Shown here: piece by piece, positions 1 to 11,170 of the stretch
Position numbering within the stretch: position 1 is the stretch's first letter
How the letters are laid out: every line of letters starts with the position of its first letter
Source: Larix kaempferi
Lineage: Eukaryota; Streptophyta; Pinopsida; Pinales; Pinaceae
Assembly: GCA_027924585.1 (NCBI GenBank)
Contig: BSBM01001448.1
Coordinates: 1 to 64,000, forward strand
Reading direction: 5' to 3'
Length of the DNA: 64,000 nucleotides
Notes under the pieces: model-generated
The model's database searches: none
Seen by the model: only the letters and a program-made list of their open reading frames with translations
Told to the model about the DNA's origin: nothing
Position numbers and translations under genes: made by a program

Positions 1-203
1 ATGGTTGGCTGGCTTGTCATCATGACCGCTGGTTTCCCCAACCTCAGGCAGCTTGCAGGGCAATGGAGACCACCCTGGAAAATGGTGATTCGTATACTAA
101 TGCTGACAACCTCAGAAAACGTGATAATCATTACTGCCATGGATGTTAACTAAAACACCTACCCTCTTTCTTTCATCCAGAAAACAAGCTATATTTCCAT
201 TAT

Positions 204-349
204 AAATGTGTCGATACAATCATCCATTTTCAGGAGAAGGCCAAACAAAAGCGGCTACACAAAACCAATTATAAAACTATATGTAAATGTGTCAATACAA
301 TCATCCATTTTCAGGAGAAGGCCAAACAAAAGCGGCTACACAAAACCAA
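204..349. repeat. 81-bp tandem duplication (about 1.8 copies)
   Basis: The sequence starting at 204 recurs at 285 with an 81-bp period. The second copy stops at about 349. The two copies differ at about one base over 65. The period is a multiple of three, so a 61-codon open frame at 208-393 repeats a block beginning SIQSSIFRRR. No family is recognised, and coding is unproven. Confidence 0.85.
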
Positions 350-823
350 TCCCAAAAGGCATAGATACTCCAGAAAGATCTCCACACATATGATTAAAAA
401 TAGCCGAAAGACATTCATAAAATAGGCACATGAATCGAAGTCCACCATCCAAAGGGACAGAATGAAAAAAGAGAAAGATATTAGAGGCAAAAAATAGAGA
501 TACAAAGATGTACAAGAAGCGATATCAACAGCCAAAAAGCAAAAAAATAGAGCCCTGTCACCAGCTTGAGGAGGATGACAAGAGCAGACGCCTACTTGTA
601 AGAAGCATAGAATGAGACCAAAACTAGAAATGAATAAAGCCACCTTCAACTGTGAAAACCAACTTTAACCAATAATCAGCTTGCATATTGTGCTCTCCAT
701 AAATGTGTTCTATCGAGACCTACCCTCGTTAGGTGGTCTTCCCCATTTTTTGGCGTGGTAACTTAATGCTGAGGCTGAGAGGATCTCAACCAGTGGATTT
801 GATAGAATTCTTAATCTAATTAT

Positions 824-1042
824 TGATATGCCTACAACTACAATATTAAAAGTTGCTTTACAAGGTAGATATTGAAATTCATCTTTCTAAGGTATTTCAA
901 TTCTCTGAATCAGACCAAAATATCAAAAATGTATTGTTCATATCCCCACAACTACAGTATTAAAAGTTGCCTTACAAGGTGGATATTGAAAGCCATCTCC
1001 TTTATTCATTCTTTCCCAGGTATTTCAATTCTCTGAATCAAA
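824..1042. repeat. Diverged direct repeat, two copies
   Basis: About 824-916 and 939-1042 share ACAACTACA.TATTAAAAG, then TTGC.TTACAAGGT.GATATTGAAA, then GGTATTTCAATTCTCTGAATCA. The second copy has a short extra stretch. This is probably an old duplication of non-coding DNA. Confidence 0.7.
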
Positions 1043-1311
1043 TTGGCATTTTTTTTATATACTAACAACAGAGCATTTTATGTTATAATTAGTTAAGGCA
1101 ATGAACTGTACAAATCGTCAGATGGTGTTGGAATTTGATGAACATTTGGCAGGTAAACATGGCATGCGGATTTCTTTGTGGGCTCTATTTAATGCTCCAC
1201 TATTATAGTATAATAAAAAAATGAATAATAATTTAGATAGACGCTTACAAAAAGCTATATGCACTGTATGTGGAATCTGATAAATAGTCCTATAATAAAC
1301 GGTTTAAAATT

Positions 1312-1366
1312 TCAGGGCTGAAATTCGAGTTGGTTATAATTTCAGGGTTGAAATTCAACTCGAATC
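1312..1366. repeat. Short direct and inverted repeat
   Basis: TTTCAGGGCTGAAATTC is followed about 31 bp later by TTTCAGGGTTGAAATTC. ATTCGAGTTG (1323-1332) is the exact reverse complement of CAACTCGAAT (1356-1365), so the unit can fold. Function is unknown. Confidence 0.6.
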
Positions 1367-2347
1367 ATGCTGTGTTTTGATACGAAAAAAAAACGAAAGC
1401 GGTATAATGATTGTGAGTTGAATGTAAAATTAGGTTTTTGGTTTTCTTGTTTACGTTAGAGGACGGGTCACGAGATGCAGGAGCTTTGTCGTAAGCAGCA
1501 GGAGGCGATTCCGATTCCGAAAGTCTCGGGGACGAGGCGTTAGAAGTCAGCTTGTACTGAGATCTTCTCAGGACTGTCCCTCAGATTTGAGAAGAAGAAT
1601 CGAGTCCTATCGACCCCCCTATAATAATGATATTGATATCAGTACATGAACTGAGTTATGTTTAGCTGACAACAAGTTCTTCAGATGAGTTGACGGTGGG
1701 ACCCATCCATCTAAAAGGAAAACCGTTAAATGCTCCCAAATATAAAACACAACACAGTGATCAGATTTCTTAACGGCTCCCTCACTGGAGACCGCTTTTC
1801 CATCCGGGGCTGCTTGACACAGTTTCCTTAGCTTCGCTAAACTTGGCCATGGGAATCTAGGGATAGCAAATAGCGATATGCATCAGGCAATTTGGGGGGA
1901 GTAAGCTGAAGCCTGTAGCTTACTTTTTTTTTTTTAATACGAAACCGTATATATTTATACTAGTACATTTACTTAACTTTTGATTGTTGAACACTTTTTT
2001 TTTTCTAAAGTTGAGGGAATTTCCTCCAAACTTTTCAGCGAGCATTGTTTACTAGGCCACTTGGATATCAAACCCGTGGGCCTAGGTTAGACTTAGGAAA
2101 GTACAGGATCTCAGAGATGAGTACAGCCACCATTTTAGTCGCAAGGGTGCAGCTTCACACCTATTCTCGAAACTGTTTGGTTGTTGAACACTTATAGGAT
2201 ACAAGTTAAATGCCACAAACAAATTATTTGTTCTTCATGTGTAGTTGCACCAACGGAAAGTTAACCATGTATCACTATCAACTATGAGTTAAACACCTAT
2301 TAATGTAACTAGCACAACTACTTAACTTCCATGCATCAACTACTAGT

Positions 2348-2390
2348 ATTTTTTCATGTTATTTTTCATGTTATTTTTCATATTATTTTT
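2348..2390. repeat. 12-bp microsatellite, TTATTTTTCATG type
   Basis: Three to four imperfect tandem copies of TTATTTTTCATG lie in AT-rich DNA. Confidence 0.7.
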
Positions 2391-2506
2391 AATAATTGTT
2401 TATATTGAATTTTGAACGATCCCACAAGATCAATCTCGATAATATACTTGTCCCATCCTTCCTTCAATTTAGAAAAATATAGATAGTAATTCATCCCAAT
2501 CTGAGA

Positions 2507-2600
2507 TTTTTTTTTCAGTATAAAAAAGTCATACTATTGCTATTCAAAATAGAATCAAATAGTACATAAAATTTTAGTCTAAAAAAACAATATAAATTTT
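2507..2600 (-). mobile_element. Possible LINE 3'-end fragment
   Basis: A T-run followed by AGTATAAAAAAG, ACTATTG, TTCA, then AATAGTACAT resembles base by base the start of the LINE tail at 3455-3520. Read on the minus strand it would be a LINE 3' UTR ending in poly(A). It has no coding part, so this rests only on similarity to the neighbouring copy. Confidence 0.35.
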
Positions 2601-3443
2601 TTTGATTAATTACATGATCAAAACAGTCCAAAATATATATCTTCGAGTTATCAGAAAGAACCAAAAACAAAGAGCTCAAAGTGACAATTAGAGTTCAAAA
2701 ATATATAGAGAGATATAAACACCTATTGCCAAGCCTTCGAGCATGATTATGATCCAAATTTAGTGAAGCCGGAAGGAAGAGTGACAAAATAAGTCAGAAT
2801 TTAAGCACGATCATGGTTCGAATACTGTATAAGGTGGAAGAATATTTTAAAGTATTTTTTTTAATTTTAAACTAATTTAAAATATGGAAAATTTTATTAA
2901 ATTTTGAAACTCTCTTATTTTATGGAAAGTTTTCTACAAAATTAAACAACTCGAAGATGCTCTCCTTTGCTTTCTAGATGTTCTGCTTTGCTTGACAGCA
3001 TTCTGTTCTGAGTTTGTTAGTGTGTACCAGTGTTGGATTTTGATGGCCCATTAAATACAATCTTTTCTGCTAACCATCAAATAAAACAAAAAATATTGTC
3101 AAAACTTTTAGGTATAGTGTGGTGAACTGTTTTGTAACTTATAATTAGTTCAAAACATAATTGAAAAAATTATTACTTTGGGAATTTTATGATTTAATTT
3201 TTTGTTATATTATAATTTTTCATTATGTATAGTCTATTTTTTATTGTAGAAATGGAAAATATGTTTCATCTGATTGTATAATTTCAACAATTTAATTATA
3301 TGAATGATTTTGAAAAAAAAATAAAAAAACGAACTGAACCGAATAAAAAAAAATCCAAATCATTTACTTTTGAAACTACTTTCTTAATATAAAACTTTTA
3401 GATAACATATATGGACTCAGTGAAACAGCTGACTTGCAAGGTA

Positions 3444-3950
3444 TTTTTCTTCTTCTTTTTTTTAGTAGAAAAAAATATACCATTGATGTTCATTAACATG
3501 AATAAAACAGTACATCTATAATCACTATAAAAAAAGTCCCAAAAAACTGAAAAGTTATGAAGTGCTATAGGAATGCATCAAAACTTTCAGAAAAAATACA
3601 GATTTTCTGAATCCCGCAGGGAAGAAACCCAGTATTCTTCCCAAACTAAAAATCCTTCAATACCATCCAGCCCCTGCTTTGATAGCTTGTCTGCCATGGA
3701 GTTGTGTTCTCAATAGATATGCTGGAAGGAGATAGTGTTTGTGCGGGTGATTTCCTGTCTTGTCCTATTGCACCAGTGGAATAATATAGACACTTTCACA
3801 TTGAACTCACCACATGCCCATTTAATTGTGACTCTGGAATCACCAAAAACCATTAAATATACAAGCCCAAAGTTATTTGCCACCTTGATGACTTACCATA
3901 AAGCCGGAAGTTCTGCTTTCATGTTGGTGTTAGTTAAGACATGTTGAGAG
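3444..3950 (-). mobile_element. 5'-truncated LINE (non-LTR retrotransposon) 3' end
   Basis: On the minus strand an RNase H reading frame (about 3947 to 3596) runs into roughly 130 bp of 3' UTR and an A-rich tail, seen as T-rich sequence at 3444-3463 on the plus strand. Everything upstream of RNase H is missing, which is the usual outcome of incomplete target-primed reverse transcription. I could not define a target-site duplication. Confidence 0.6.
3596..3947 (-). pseudogene. LINE RNase H domain remnant
   Basis: The minus-strand translation shows the plant LINE RNase H core. It begins near KAELPALW, then FGDSRVTIKWACGEFNV, then a helix, then ISFQHIY followed by EHNSMADKLSKQGL and a tail ending ..SLRDSENLYF. 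The FGDS and N(S)MADKLSKQG blocks are typical of the RNase H that ends many plant LINE ORF2 proteins and removes RNA from the RNA:DNA hybrid. Two in-frame stops are visible, one after ALW and one after HIY, so it is dead. Open frames on the other strand here (3735-3947) are shadows. The family assignment is by motif recognition. Confidence 0.65.
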
Positions 3951-4055
3951 GTAGGATAAAATAATCATCAGGATTCAAATAAAGCATATATAGACTTTAT
4001 TTTAAATTTGATATATAAACTGTATTATAGACTTTCAGACTGACTATTGGTGAGA

Positions 4056-4860
4056 TTAACTATTGAGGAAGTGGTATGTGGTTTTTGGCTGTTTTCTCCC
4101 AACTAAATCACTTTTAAGAGGAATTGAACTGAGTGACCTTGCTTCCTTACTGAAGAAACCCAGGCCTTTTATATTCTCATTAATTACGCCTGAGTTGTTT
4201 AAATTATTTTTTAAAACAAGCCAATATGATTTGGGTTTTGTTGTTTGTACAACAGCAATCAGTGATCGAAGACGTTGACGCCTGCAGTGCCTGGCAGAGG
4301 GGATGGGAATGGGATCGCCTATCTTTGATTGGCGTGGGGCCATGAAATCCTCGGATGACACTCCATATCTCGACCTCTTTACTGGAAAAGCACGGCACTG
4401 TCTCCTCTCCCACTCAGCTTTTCTTGCACATTCAATCCATCAACTTTTTGTCAGGTTGAAAATATATATCAACTCGTTAGTGTTTGTGGTTGTTTCCCAA
4501 AAGTAGCCGGGAAAAATGGGTGGCTCTGACATATTCTATACCTTGTTCATTGAACGCGACCATTCCATAATTTCCATCAGGCCTTCAGGAGGAGGAGGCG
4601 TTACGGGTTTGGACTGCGGAGATTGAGTAGATGGAAAAAATATAGGTGTACGAATATCGACCCCACCGAGGGAAGATTTTACCATCTCCGTCACCCGTGT
4701 ACTGTCTTCGTGAAAAATACAGAGAGTCTTGCGGTTATGGACAGACGATCAGGACAAAGTAGGGGCCTGTGCAGAAGCCAGTCGTGGCCTTTCAAGGACA
4801 CAATGACACATACGTCCCACTCAAGTGTATATAATAAGAGCAATATAAGGCTAACTAAAA
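4056..4860. other. GC-richer stretch with short open frames, no recognised product
   Basis: Several overlapping short frames on both strands (up to 102 codons) occur here, and none matches a known family. A TATATAATAAG sequence lies at about 4828. It could be a decayed element or a gene fragment. I cannot decide. Confidence 0.3.
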
Positions 4861-4867
4861 CTCCTCC

Positions 4868-5006
4868 AACTCGTAGGAATCCGGTAGAACAATTTTTGTC
4901 CAAATTCCAATTTGGAGTGTTCAAATCCTAATTTCCCCCACCTAGTAGGAGTCTGGTAAAACAATTTTTGTCCAAATCACAACTTGGAGTGTTCAAATCC
5001 TAATTT
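4868..5006. repeat. 73-bp direct repeat, two copies
   Basis: The block TAGGA.TC.GGTA.AACAATTTTTGTCCAAAT plus TTGGAGTGTTCAAATCCTAATTT occurs at about 4870-4933 and again at 4943-5006, with about 8 substitutions. It is non-coding. Confidence 0.8.
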
Positions 5007-5349
5007 GGGCGATCTGGATAGTTTTAAAATTGGACATTTAGTCTAGATTAGGTAATCCAGATTGCTGAAATTAGGTAATATGAATGTGCTTTATCAAAAT
5101 CGTGAGTAGATTGATAGGTTGGAATTTGGAAGGCTGGTTTAGGCAGGAGGTGGATTGCTGCCAGGGTTGGAATTTGTATTCATTTCTATATTTGTTTATT
5201 TTATTTTATTGTGGTTATTATGTTTTCAATTTTTATATTTCTATTATAAAATTATAATAGTTATATAGAAATTCTCTAAAAAAAGTTTTAATTTAAAAGT
5301 TATCTTTTTATATAGTAAATTTTGTATACATGTATTTTCCACACCCATG

Positions 5350-5720
5350 AATTACATTCTTAAATGACAATGGAAACACCCATAGTTTCATTCATGTGCT
5401 TGTGGTTGAAGACACCTATTGCTATATTTTCCCCATTTTCAATTTCCATATTAAAATAGTCAATGGGGTACAATGAAATGTGATGGCTATTATGAAAATG
5501 TCAAAGTCTAAATAGGGGAACTATCATCACAAAATCCATATGCTTTCTATTAACATGGGTGGTTGCTATATAGTTTCAGAGGTCAAATGGCTTAGGACTT
5601 TGGGTCCTGCCACGATGGATTTCAAGGCTCTCTCTCAACTTTACTCACTCCATGCATACACACCATAGGAGAAATTATTGTGAAAAAAGTAAGCAAATTT
5701 GTGCAAAGGAAAAGAACAAA
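5350..5720 (+). pseudogene. Gypsy1 protease-region fragment
   Basis: From about 5350 the DNA matches the protease part of the two Gypsy1 units (27300-27600 and 40370-40640). Shared features are GACAATGGAAACACCCA, encoding the D-[ST/N]-G active-site loop region, then a GGTACAATGAAATGTG block and GGACTTTGGGTCCT. After about 5720 the similarity fades. No gag precedes it and no RT follows before LTR A, so this is a truncated third unit. Confidence 0.6.
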
Positions 5721-6121
5721 AACCATGAAGGAAAAGTTAGTTATTTACCAAAGCATTCCACCATGGACAATAGCCTCACAACAAAGTTAGATGTTTGTCT
5801 AGTTTTGTCAATTTCAAAAAGACCTTTGACACCATTGCTAAGAAGAAATTATGGGAGAACTTGACATAAATGTGGTCCTAAATAGTTGGAGGGTACTCAT
5901 ATAGAGGTTGTATGTGTAGGTCACAAGGACTCATAAACCAATATAATAACACTTGCATTCATATTGGGGGTTTAAAAATAGTTAAAAGGTAAGTCAATAT
6001 ATTGGATAATATGAAGGGGGTGATTTTTTTTAAATTTAACTTAGGGTATACAACTCTAGGGTTTTTACTAAACAATTTTTTTTTTTTTTTTTTTTTTTTG
6101 GGGGGGGGGCGGTATTATTCA
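5721..6121. other. Unassigned DNA with a long T/G homopolymer
   Basis: No family is recognised. It holds a run of 24 T followed directly by 10 G (6076-6109). It joins the protease fragment to the purine tract in front of LTR A. Confidence 0.5.
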
Positions 6122-6135
6122 ACTAAGGAGAGGTA
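6122..6135 (+). other. Gypsy1 polypurine tract before LTR A
   Basis: ACTAAGGAGAGGTA sits directly before the TGG that starts LTR A. The same AACTAAGGAGA block precedes LTR B (29109) and LTR C (42266). In the family this primes plus-strand DNA synthesis. Confidence 0.6.
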
Positions 6136-6857
6136 TGGTAAATATCTAGTCCTTGTACCTTTTATAGATTATCAATGATCCATACAAATATTTGAATAAA
6201 CAATGAGAATGACGACACAGTTCATGGTCGAGGGATTTAAAGATGAAATTGTCTTTTGATTCATAAGGAGCATGTTTGATGACCCCAACTCAAAGCTCAA
6301 GTAGCATGTGACAAACATTTTTTTTCTAAAGTAGATGTTGCATACACATGTTTGATATTGAACCCAACATATTGGGAATAAAAATAATAAAGGCTATGTG
6401 TAGGGTCCTACCCTAACCCACCCTACTTTAGTTAGTCATATCTTGTATAAGGACAATCTCTTTGAACTAAGGCTGAGTAAGTTAGTGTTTATCAATCGAT
6501 GTTGAAAGGGTCTCTTTATTAATTAAGACCTACTAGAAAGTTGTATTTGTTAATTATTTGACCATGTCAAGTAGTTAGGGTATTGGATATGAGAATCATA
6601 TTTAAAGAACTACAAGGCTATGCAAAGTTTTGTCGATGATTATTGTAACATAGCTCTTCTCAAGTGAAAGGTTCCCCTACCCAAAGAGGCTTGCGAACAT
6701 GCTAAAGCTTTTCTCATATTATAAAGCTCATTTACTGACATCTTTATCTTTCTATTATCTAATGTTTCTTGTTCTTCTCTACATAATTTGGTTTATTGTA
6801 TCTTAACCTATGTATATCCTGTGTTGTTTTTAAGTTACAAGGCTAAAGAACACCACA
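6136..6857 (+). repeat. Gypsy1 LTR A
   Basis: Aligns end to end with 29124-29799 and 42281-43000. It starts TGGTAAAT and ends ..AACACCACA. Shared internal blocks include TTTCATGGT.GAGGGATTTAAAGATGAAAT and GGGTCTCTTTATTAATTAAGACC. Length is 722 bp. Confidence 0.7.
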
Positions 6858-6859
6858 AG

Positions 6860-6872
6860 CGGTATCAAAGCC
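6860..6872 (+). other. Gypsy1 primer binding site after LTR A
   Basis: CGGTATCAAAGCC differs by two bases from TGGTATCAGAGCC, the complement of the initiator-tRNA-Met 3' end used by many plant LTR elements. LTR B is followed by TGGTATCAGAGG at 29802. LTR C is followed by a more decayed form at 43002. Confidence 0.65.
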
Positions 6873-7158
6873 ACCTTCATGAGCCAACGTGCTTCCAATA
6901 TTTCAATTTTTTTTTTGGCTAGAGACATACTCCAATGTCTTTAAATAATCATAGAGATATGTCATTCAATGAAATTTGCGATTCAACGAGTAAATTTGCG
7001 GCTGGGGAGCACTACATGCACATAGGGGATTCACCGTGTTCACTAATATATTATCACGTTCATTCATAAAGGGGGTTTTTAAATTGTGAAAAATAAGTTC
7101 AATATATTGTAGGTAATGGGGGGGGTTATAAGTATTTGGGGGGTATAAAAAGGGTTAT
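6873..7158 (+). other. Gypsy1 unit 1 leader, left part
   Basis: Non-coding leader. It matches 29815-29950 in unit 2, including GCTGGGGAGCACTACATG versus GATTGGGGAGCACTACATG. It continues at 13725 beyond Copia1. It holds G-runs at 7117-7150. Confidence 0.6.
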
Positions 7159-7862
7159 TGTGAAATTCAAATCACATAAGGATCTATTAGTTAAGAATTT
7201 CCTCACAAATCAAGAATTTGGCTAAGTATACAAGAAAACAATGTAAAAAAGGCACAATATACACAAGAAGTGATGCAAATAGATGGTAATTCTATTACTG
7301 TCCAACTCAAAAATGAGTTGTGAACATCATTATATTACATTTGGAAAAAATCGTGAGCCTTTGGAGGCATTAGAATGAGCTACTTGAGTGGCTAGCTTAC
7401 ATTGGACCTCAATCCCCCCTAGGTTGACCAGTAGTCTCCCAAATCACCTCAAACTATCACGAATTGCTAATATGAACATTGGGATGGCATGGGAGGACAT
7501 TAATGATGGTAACACATGAGTGGTGGAGGAAATGGTGGAGTGTAGGTGGCCTAGAATAGGCCAAAATTGCTAAGGAGGAGGAAAAATGACCACATTCAGT
7601 GCATGGATGCCTCAAGTCAAACCCAGATCCACAAAACATGGGATAAGGGAGCGCCTAAGGTAAGTAGTGGCAATAAATGAGGGTGGTGGCCATAAATGAG
7701 GGCACATTAATCACTGTTTGACCAAAAATGGGCACCAAGGTAGTGTAATTGGCCATTAATAGCCTAACAACCCTGGATAATCATCATTAACCTTTGCTTG
7801 AACCAACAGTCATTAGTGAATCATCATGAGACTATGGTCCTAGGTGTAATAATGTTCTAACA
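7159..7862 (-). repeat. Copia1 3' LTR
   Basis: Starts TGTGAAATTCAAATCA and ends GTTCTAACA on the plus strand. It matches the interrupted copy at 12295-13724. The CCCCCCTTAAGC just inside (7863 on) is the purine tract read on the other strand. Confidence 0.85.
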
Positions 7863-7884
7863 CCCCCCCTTAAGCTACACTTAT
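7863..7884 (-). other. Copia1 polypurine tract
   Basis: Reads AAGGGGGG on the minus strand immediately before the 3' LTR, the expected plus-strand primer position. Confidence 0.6.
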
Positions 7885-8041
7885 GTAGCCAAAACAAAAA
7901 TGAGGCCTTGGCATCTAAGGCTCAAGTCACCTCTTACAATTTTCATTAGTCCATGTAACCAAGGTAAGGAGGGAAACCACATGGAAACAAAAGCTCCCCT
8001 AAAAAAAGGACATGAAACAAAATCTGAAAATATATAAGTCT

Positions 8042-9850
8042 TCACCATGCATCACCAATCCCAAGGAGTGATCTAAGGTAGGTGAATGTCTTCTCTGTAA
8101 AACTCTGGTTGAAGATATCAACAGTTTTCTTAGGAGATTGGAAATACTGCAAGGCAATAATATGGTCATGCACCAAGCTATGAATGTAGTGCATGTGTAT
8201 CTCTATGTGCTTGGTCCTCTGTCTCTATAGTGGATTAGTGTAGATATTGATTTCACTTTTATTATCACACCAAATGACTATGGGTGAATCAAATGCAAAG
8301 CCAAACTCCCCAAGAATACCTTGCAACCACACATTGTGTAGATACATTCATTGCTCCTCTGTACTCGGCCTTAGATAATGATAGGGAAATAGTGTGTTTC
8401 TTCTTGCTAGACTAACAAATGGGATCATGTGCAAGCATAAAGACATAACCAGAAGTGGACTTCCAGTCAGTGCTATCTCCAGCCCAATCTGAATCAGTAA
8501 AACCAACCAGTTCAAGTGATGAACCAGCTGCATAATGAATCCAAAAATGCTTGGTACCTTGCACATAATGCAAGATCCTTTTGGAATCCTTCCAATGGAT
8601 CTCATGAGGCTCTTGCATGTATCTAGCAACAACACCTAATGCATAAGAAAAATCTAGTCGAGAGTGTGTGAGATACAACAAGCTCCCAACTAGTTGTCTA
8701 TACAACGAACTATCCACCAATGGTGAGGAACCCCAATCATGAAGTTTTACCCCTAAAAGGAAGGGAAACTTAGCATCCTTACATTCATCCATTCTGAAAT
8801 TTTGTAGCAGATCTGAAGCATATTTTGATTGTGAAACTTTTATCCTTGCACTAGATTGATCAATCTCCAAACCAAGAAATTGTTTCAACAATCCTAGATT
8901 AGACATGGAAAATACACTATGTAATGCAGCTTTAACTGAGCCTATGTCTTCAATGAAACTACCAGTGATCAAGAGGTCATCAACATACAATACAACGATC
9001 AAATAGAGTCACTAAAATGATACATATAGATATTTGGATCAGATTTACATCTTTCAAAACCTTGTGATAGAAGAAGGTTGTCCATCTTGGCATACCAAGC
9101 TCTAGGAGCTTGCTTGAGACCATAGAGGGACTTTTTCAACCTGCAAACAAGTGAAGGATATTGAATGAAACCTTCAGGCAGCTGCATATAGATATCCTCA
9201 TGAATATCACCATAAATAAAATCACTCTTCACATCCATATGATGAACCTCACATCGCTTGGATGGCCAAAACTAGCCTGATTAAGTTCATCTTTGCCACA
9301 GGTGCAAATGTCTCTGTGTATTCCACTCCATGGACTTGAGAGAAGCCCTTAGCTACCAATCTGGCCTTATATTTTACATCAAAACCATCAACATCCATCT
9401 TGGTCCTATACACCCACTTGCATTGCACCAACTTCATCTTGGGAGGAAGAAGAACCAACTCCCAAGTTTCATTGTCATCAAGAGACTTCAACTCTTCTTG
9501 CATGGCATTTTTCCATCTTGGTTCATGTGATGCTTGTTCATATGACCATGGATCAGATCCAACCATAAGAAAACACCTCCCATAAATATTTGAATCACAA
9601 GAAGAAAATGCATTGTGAAACTGTGATATAGTCTTCCTAGGTTCTTGTGGATCTCTTGCAAGTTCACCAGCTGCTTGCATGGTTTTCTCAACCCACTTCG
9701 GCCTTGTAGGAGGGTCATGATCTACATGCATGTAATCATCTTCATCCTCAACATCATAATCAGAAATATCATAAAATGAAGCATCACTCACATCCTCTGC
9801 AAGTGGGGGATTTGAGCATTTCCCTTCTTCTTGGTTAGTTGCTTGCATGG
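8042..9850 (-). pseudogene. Copia1 reverse transcriptase / RNase H
   Basis: Ty1/copia pol C-terminal half. It copies element RNA into DNA and removes the RNA. Minus-strand frames show KWVYRTKMDVDG, ARLVAKGFSQ, ETFAPVAK, then after a frameshift near 9240 MDVKSDFIYGD, LKKSLYGLKQAPRAWY, then YVDD (8976-8987), the catalytic RT motif. The RNase H part has GFTDSDWAGD and WKSTSGYVF. After another frameshift near 8410 come SKAEY, a CDN block and KHIEI near the C-terminus, ending in a stop at about 8042. At least two frameshifts and several stops make it inactive. It lies in the usual copia order after integrase. Confidence 0.85.
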
Positions 9851-11170
9851 GCTCTTCTTCGAAATGAACACTCCTATCAATGAAAGTATTTTGAGATCAA
9901 ATAGATTGTATCCCTTTGCATCTTCTACATAACCAACCATAATGGACTCCTTGCTTTGGGGCTACAAGGCCTTTCTTTTCTTTGGAGTTATTCTAGCCCA
10001 AGCTCTTGAGCCAAACACCCTAAAATGAGACACATTAGGCTTATGTCCCATCCAAGCCTCGAATGGAGTCTTTCCTTCCAAGGATTTGTGAGGCACTCCG
10101 TTCTAAACATATGCAACACAGTTAATGGATTCATCCCATAGTTTACGAGACAAAGACTTAACCTCCAACATACAGGTAGCCATCTCCTTCAATGCTCTAT
10201 TGTTGCGCTTTGCCACACCATTCTGCTAGGGTGTGTAAGGAAAATAATGCTGCATGTGAATGCCATCTTCTTCACATAGCTGTTGTAGGTCCTTATTAGC
10301 ATATTACCTTCCATTATCATTCCTTAAGGTCTATATATTCCTCCCACTGAAGTTCTCCACTGAAGCTTTGAAAACTTTGAAAAAATGAAACACTTCAGGT
10401 TTTAACTTGAGAAAGAACACCCAACAGTACCTTGAAAAATCATCAATGAATGTTAGGACATATTTTGAGTTTCCATAGGAGGGTGTAGGAAGAGGTCCTA
10501 TCACATCTTAATGGACCAAATCAAGAGGTTGAGCAACTCTTCTTGCCTTCCCCTTCTCAAACTTACGCTCTACATGCTTACCAACAATTCATCCCTTGTA
10601 GGTGCCTTTGGAAAATTTGATGCTTGGAAGCCCTTCAACCATGTTTTCTTTGCTCAAAGATTGAAGATATCTGTAGTTGAGGTCTCCAAACCTCTCATTC
10701 CAAAGTCTACTGACCTCATTATCATGTGACAAAAGAGCATTAGGAGAAGAGTAAGGAAGAAAGTGTGAAAACTTGTACATCTTTGATTCATGATCTGCAA
10801 CACCAACTGCTACCACTTTGCCAAATGGAAACTTCAGAAATTTCCACATCTTCTTGAGTGAAAATCACTCTCTTGGCTGAACCAGTATGGGTCATTTGGT
10901 AAACAGAGAGGAGATTTTCTGAAAGATAAGGCACATACAACACATTGCTGAAGTACCCATTGTCTATATTGATCCTTCCAATGCCTCTTGCTGGGATCTT
11001 TGAGTCATCACCCATCAGAATAGGAGGACCATTGTATGGTGAGAGAGTAGAGAAATTTTCTCTTGCAGAATCCATGTGCCATGAGGCCTTGAATCTATGA
11101 TGAAGGAAGAGGATTCTAAAGTACTAGCCATCAATGCATGGTGTCTCTCCTTGTCTTCAGAACCACCCTG
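9851..11170 (-). pseudogene. Copia1 protease and integrase
   Basis: The protease part is decayed: the catalytic D-S-G reads D-S-A near 11070, followed by MGDDSKIPARGIGRI and NVLYVPYLSENLLSVYQM. The pre-integrase zinc-binding part holds LWNERFGDLNY in place of the usual W-H...G-H. The integrase core is readable across stops: HxDVIGPL (first Asp, near 10500), RNDNGR (second Asp, near 10310) and NGVAKRN (near 10230), where Lys replaces the catalytic Glu. Integrase would insert the cDNA. This copy has lost that residue and has several stops. The C-terminal part (9890-10080) has VFGSRAWA-like and VGY blocks. Confidence 0.75.

Larger units (their letters stand above)
1..3440. other. AT-rich intergenic DNA without a recognised gene
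   Basis: Read in all frames, this stretch shows no continuous protein family. The longest open frame (311-649, minus, 112 codons) is hydrophobic and matches no family I know. Small local duplications and one possible LINE tail are listed separately. A GC-richer patch at 1455-1640 stands out from its surroundings, but stop codons interrupt it. Confidence 0.6.

Noticed and set aside
311-649. 112-codon hydrophobic frame on the minus strand
   Set aside because: No family resemblance, low-complexity hydrophobic composition, and no neighbouring exons or promoter that I can support.
3735-3947. 70-codon plus-strand frame
   Set aside because: Shadow of the minus-strand LINE RNase H.
4623-4931. 102-codon plus-strand frame as a gene
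   Set aside because: No recognisable domain; it runs into a non-coding direct repeat, and the opposite strand is equally open.
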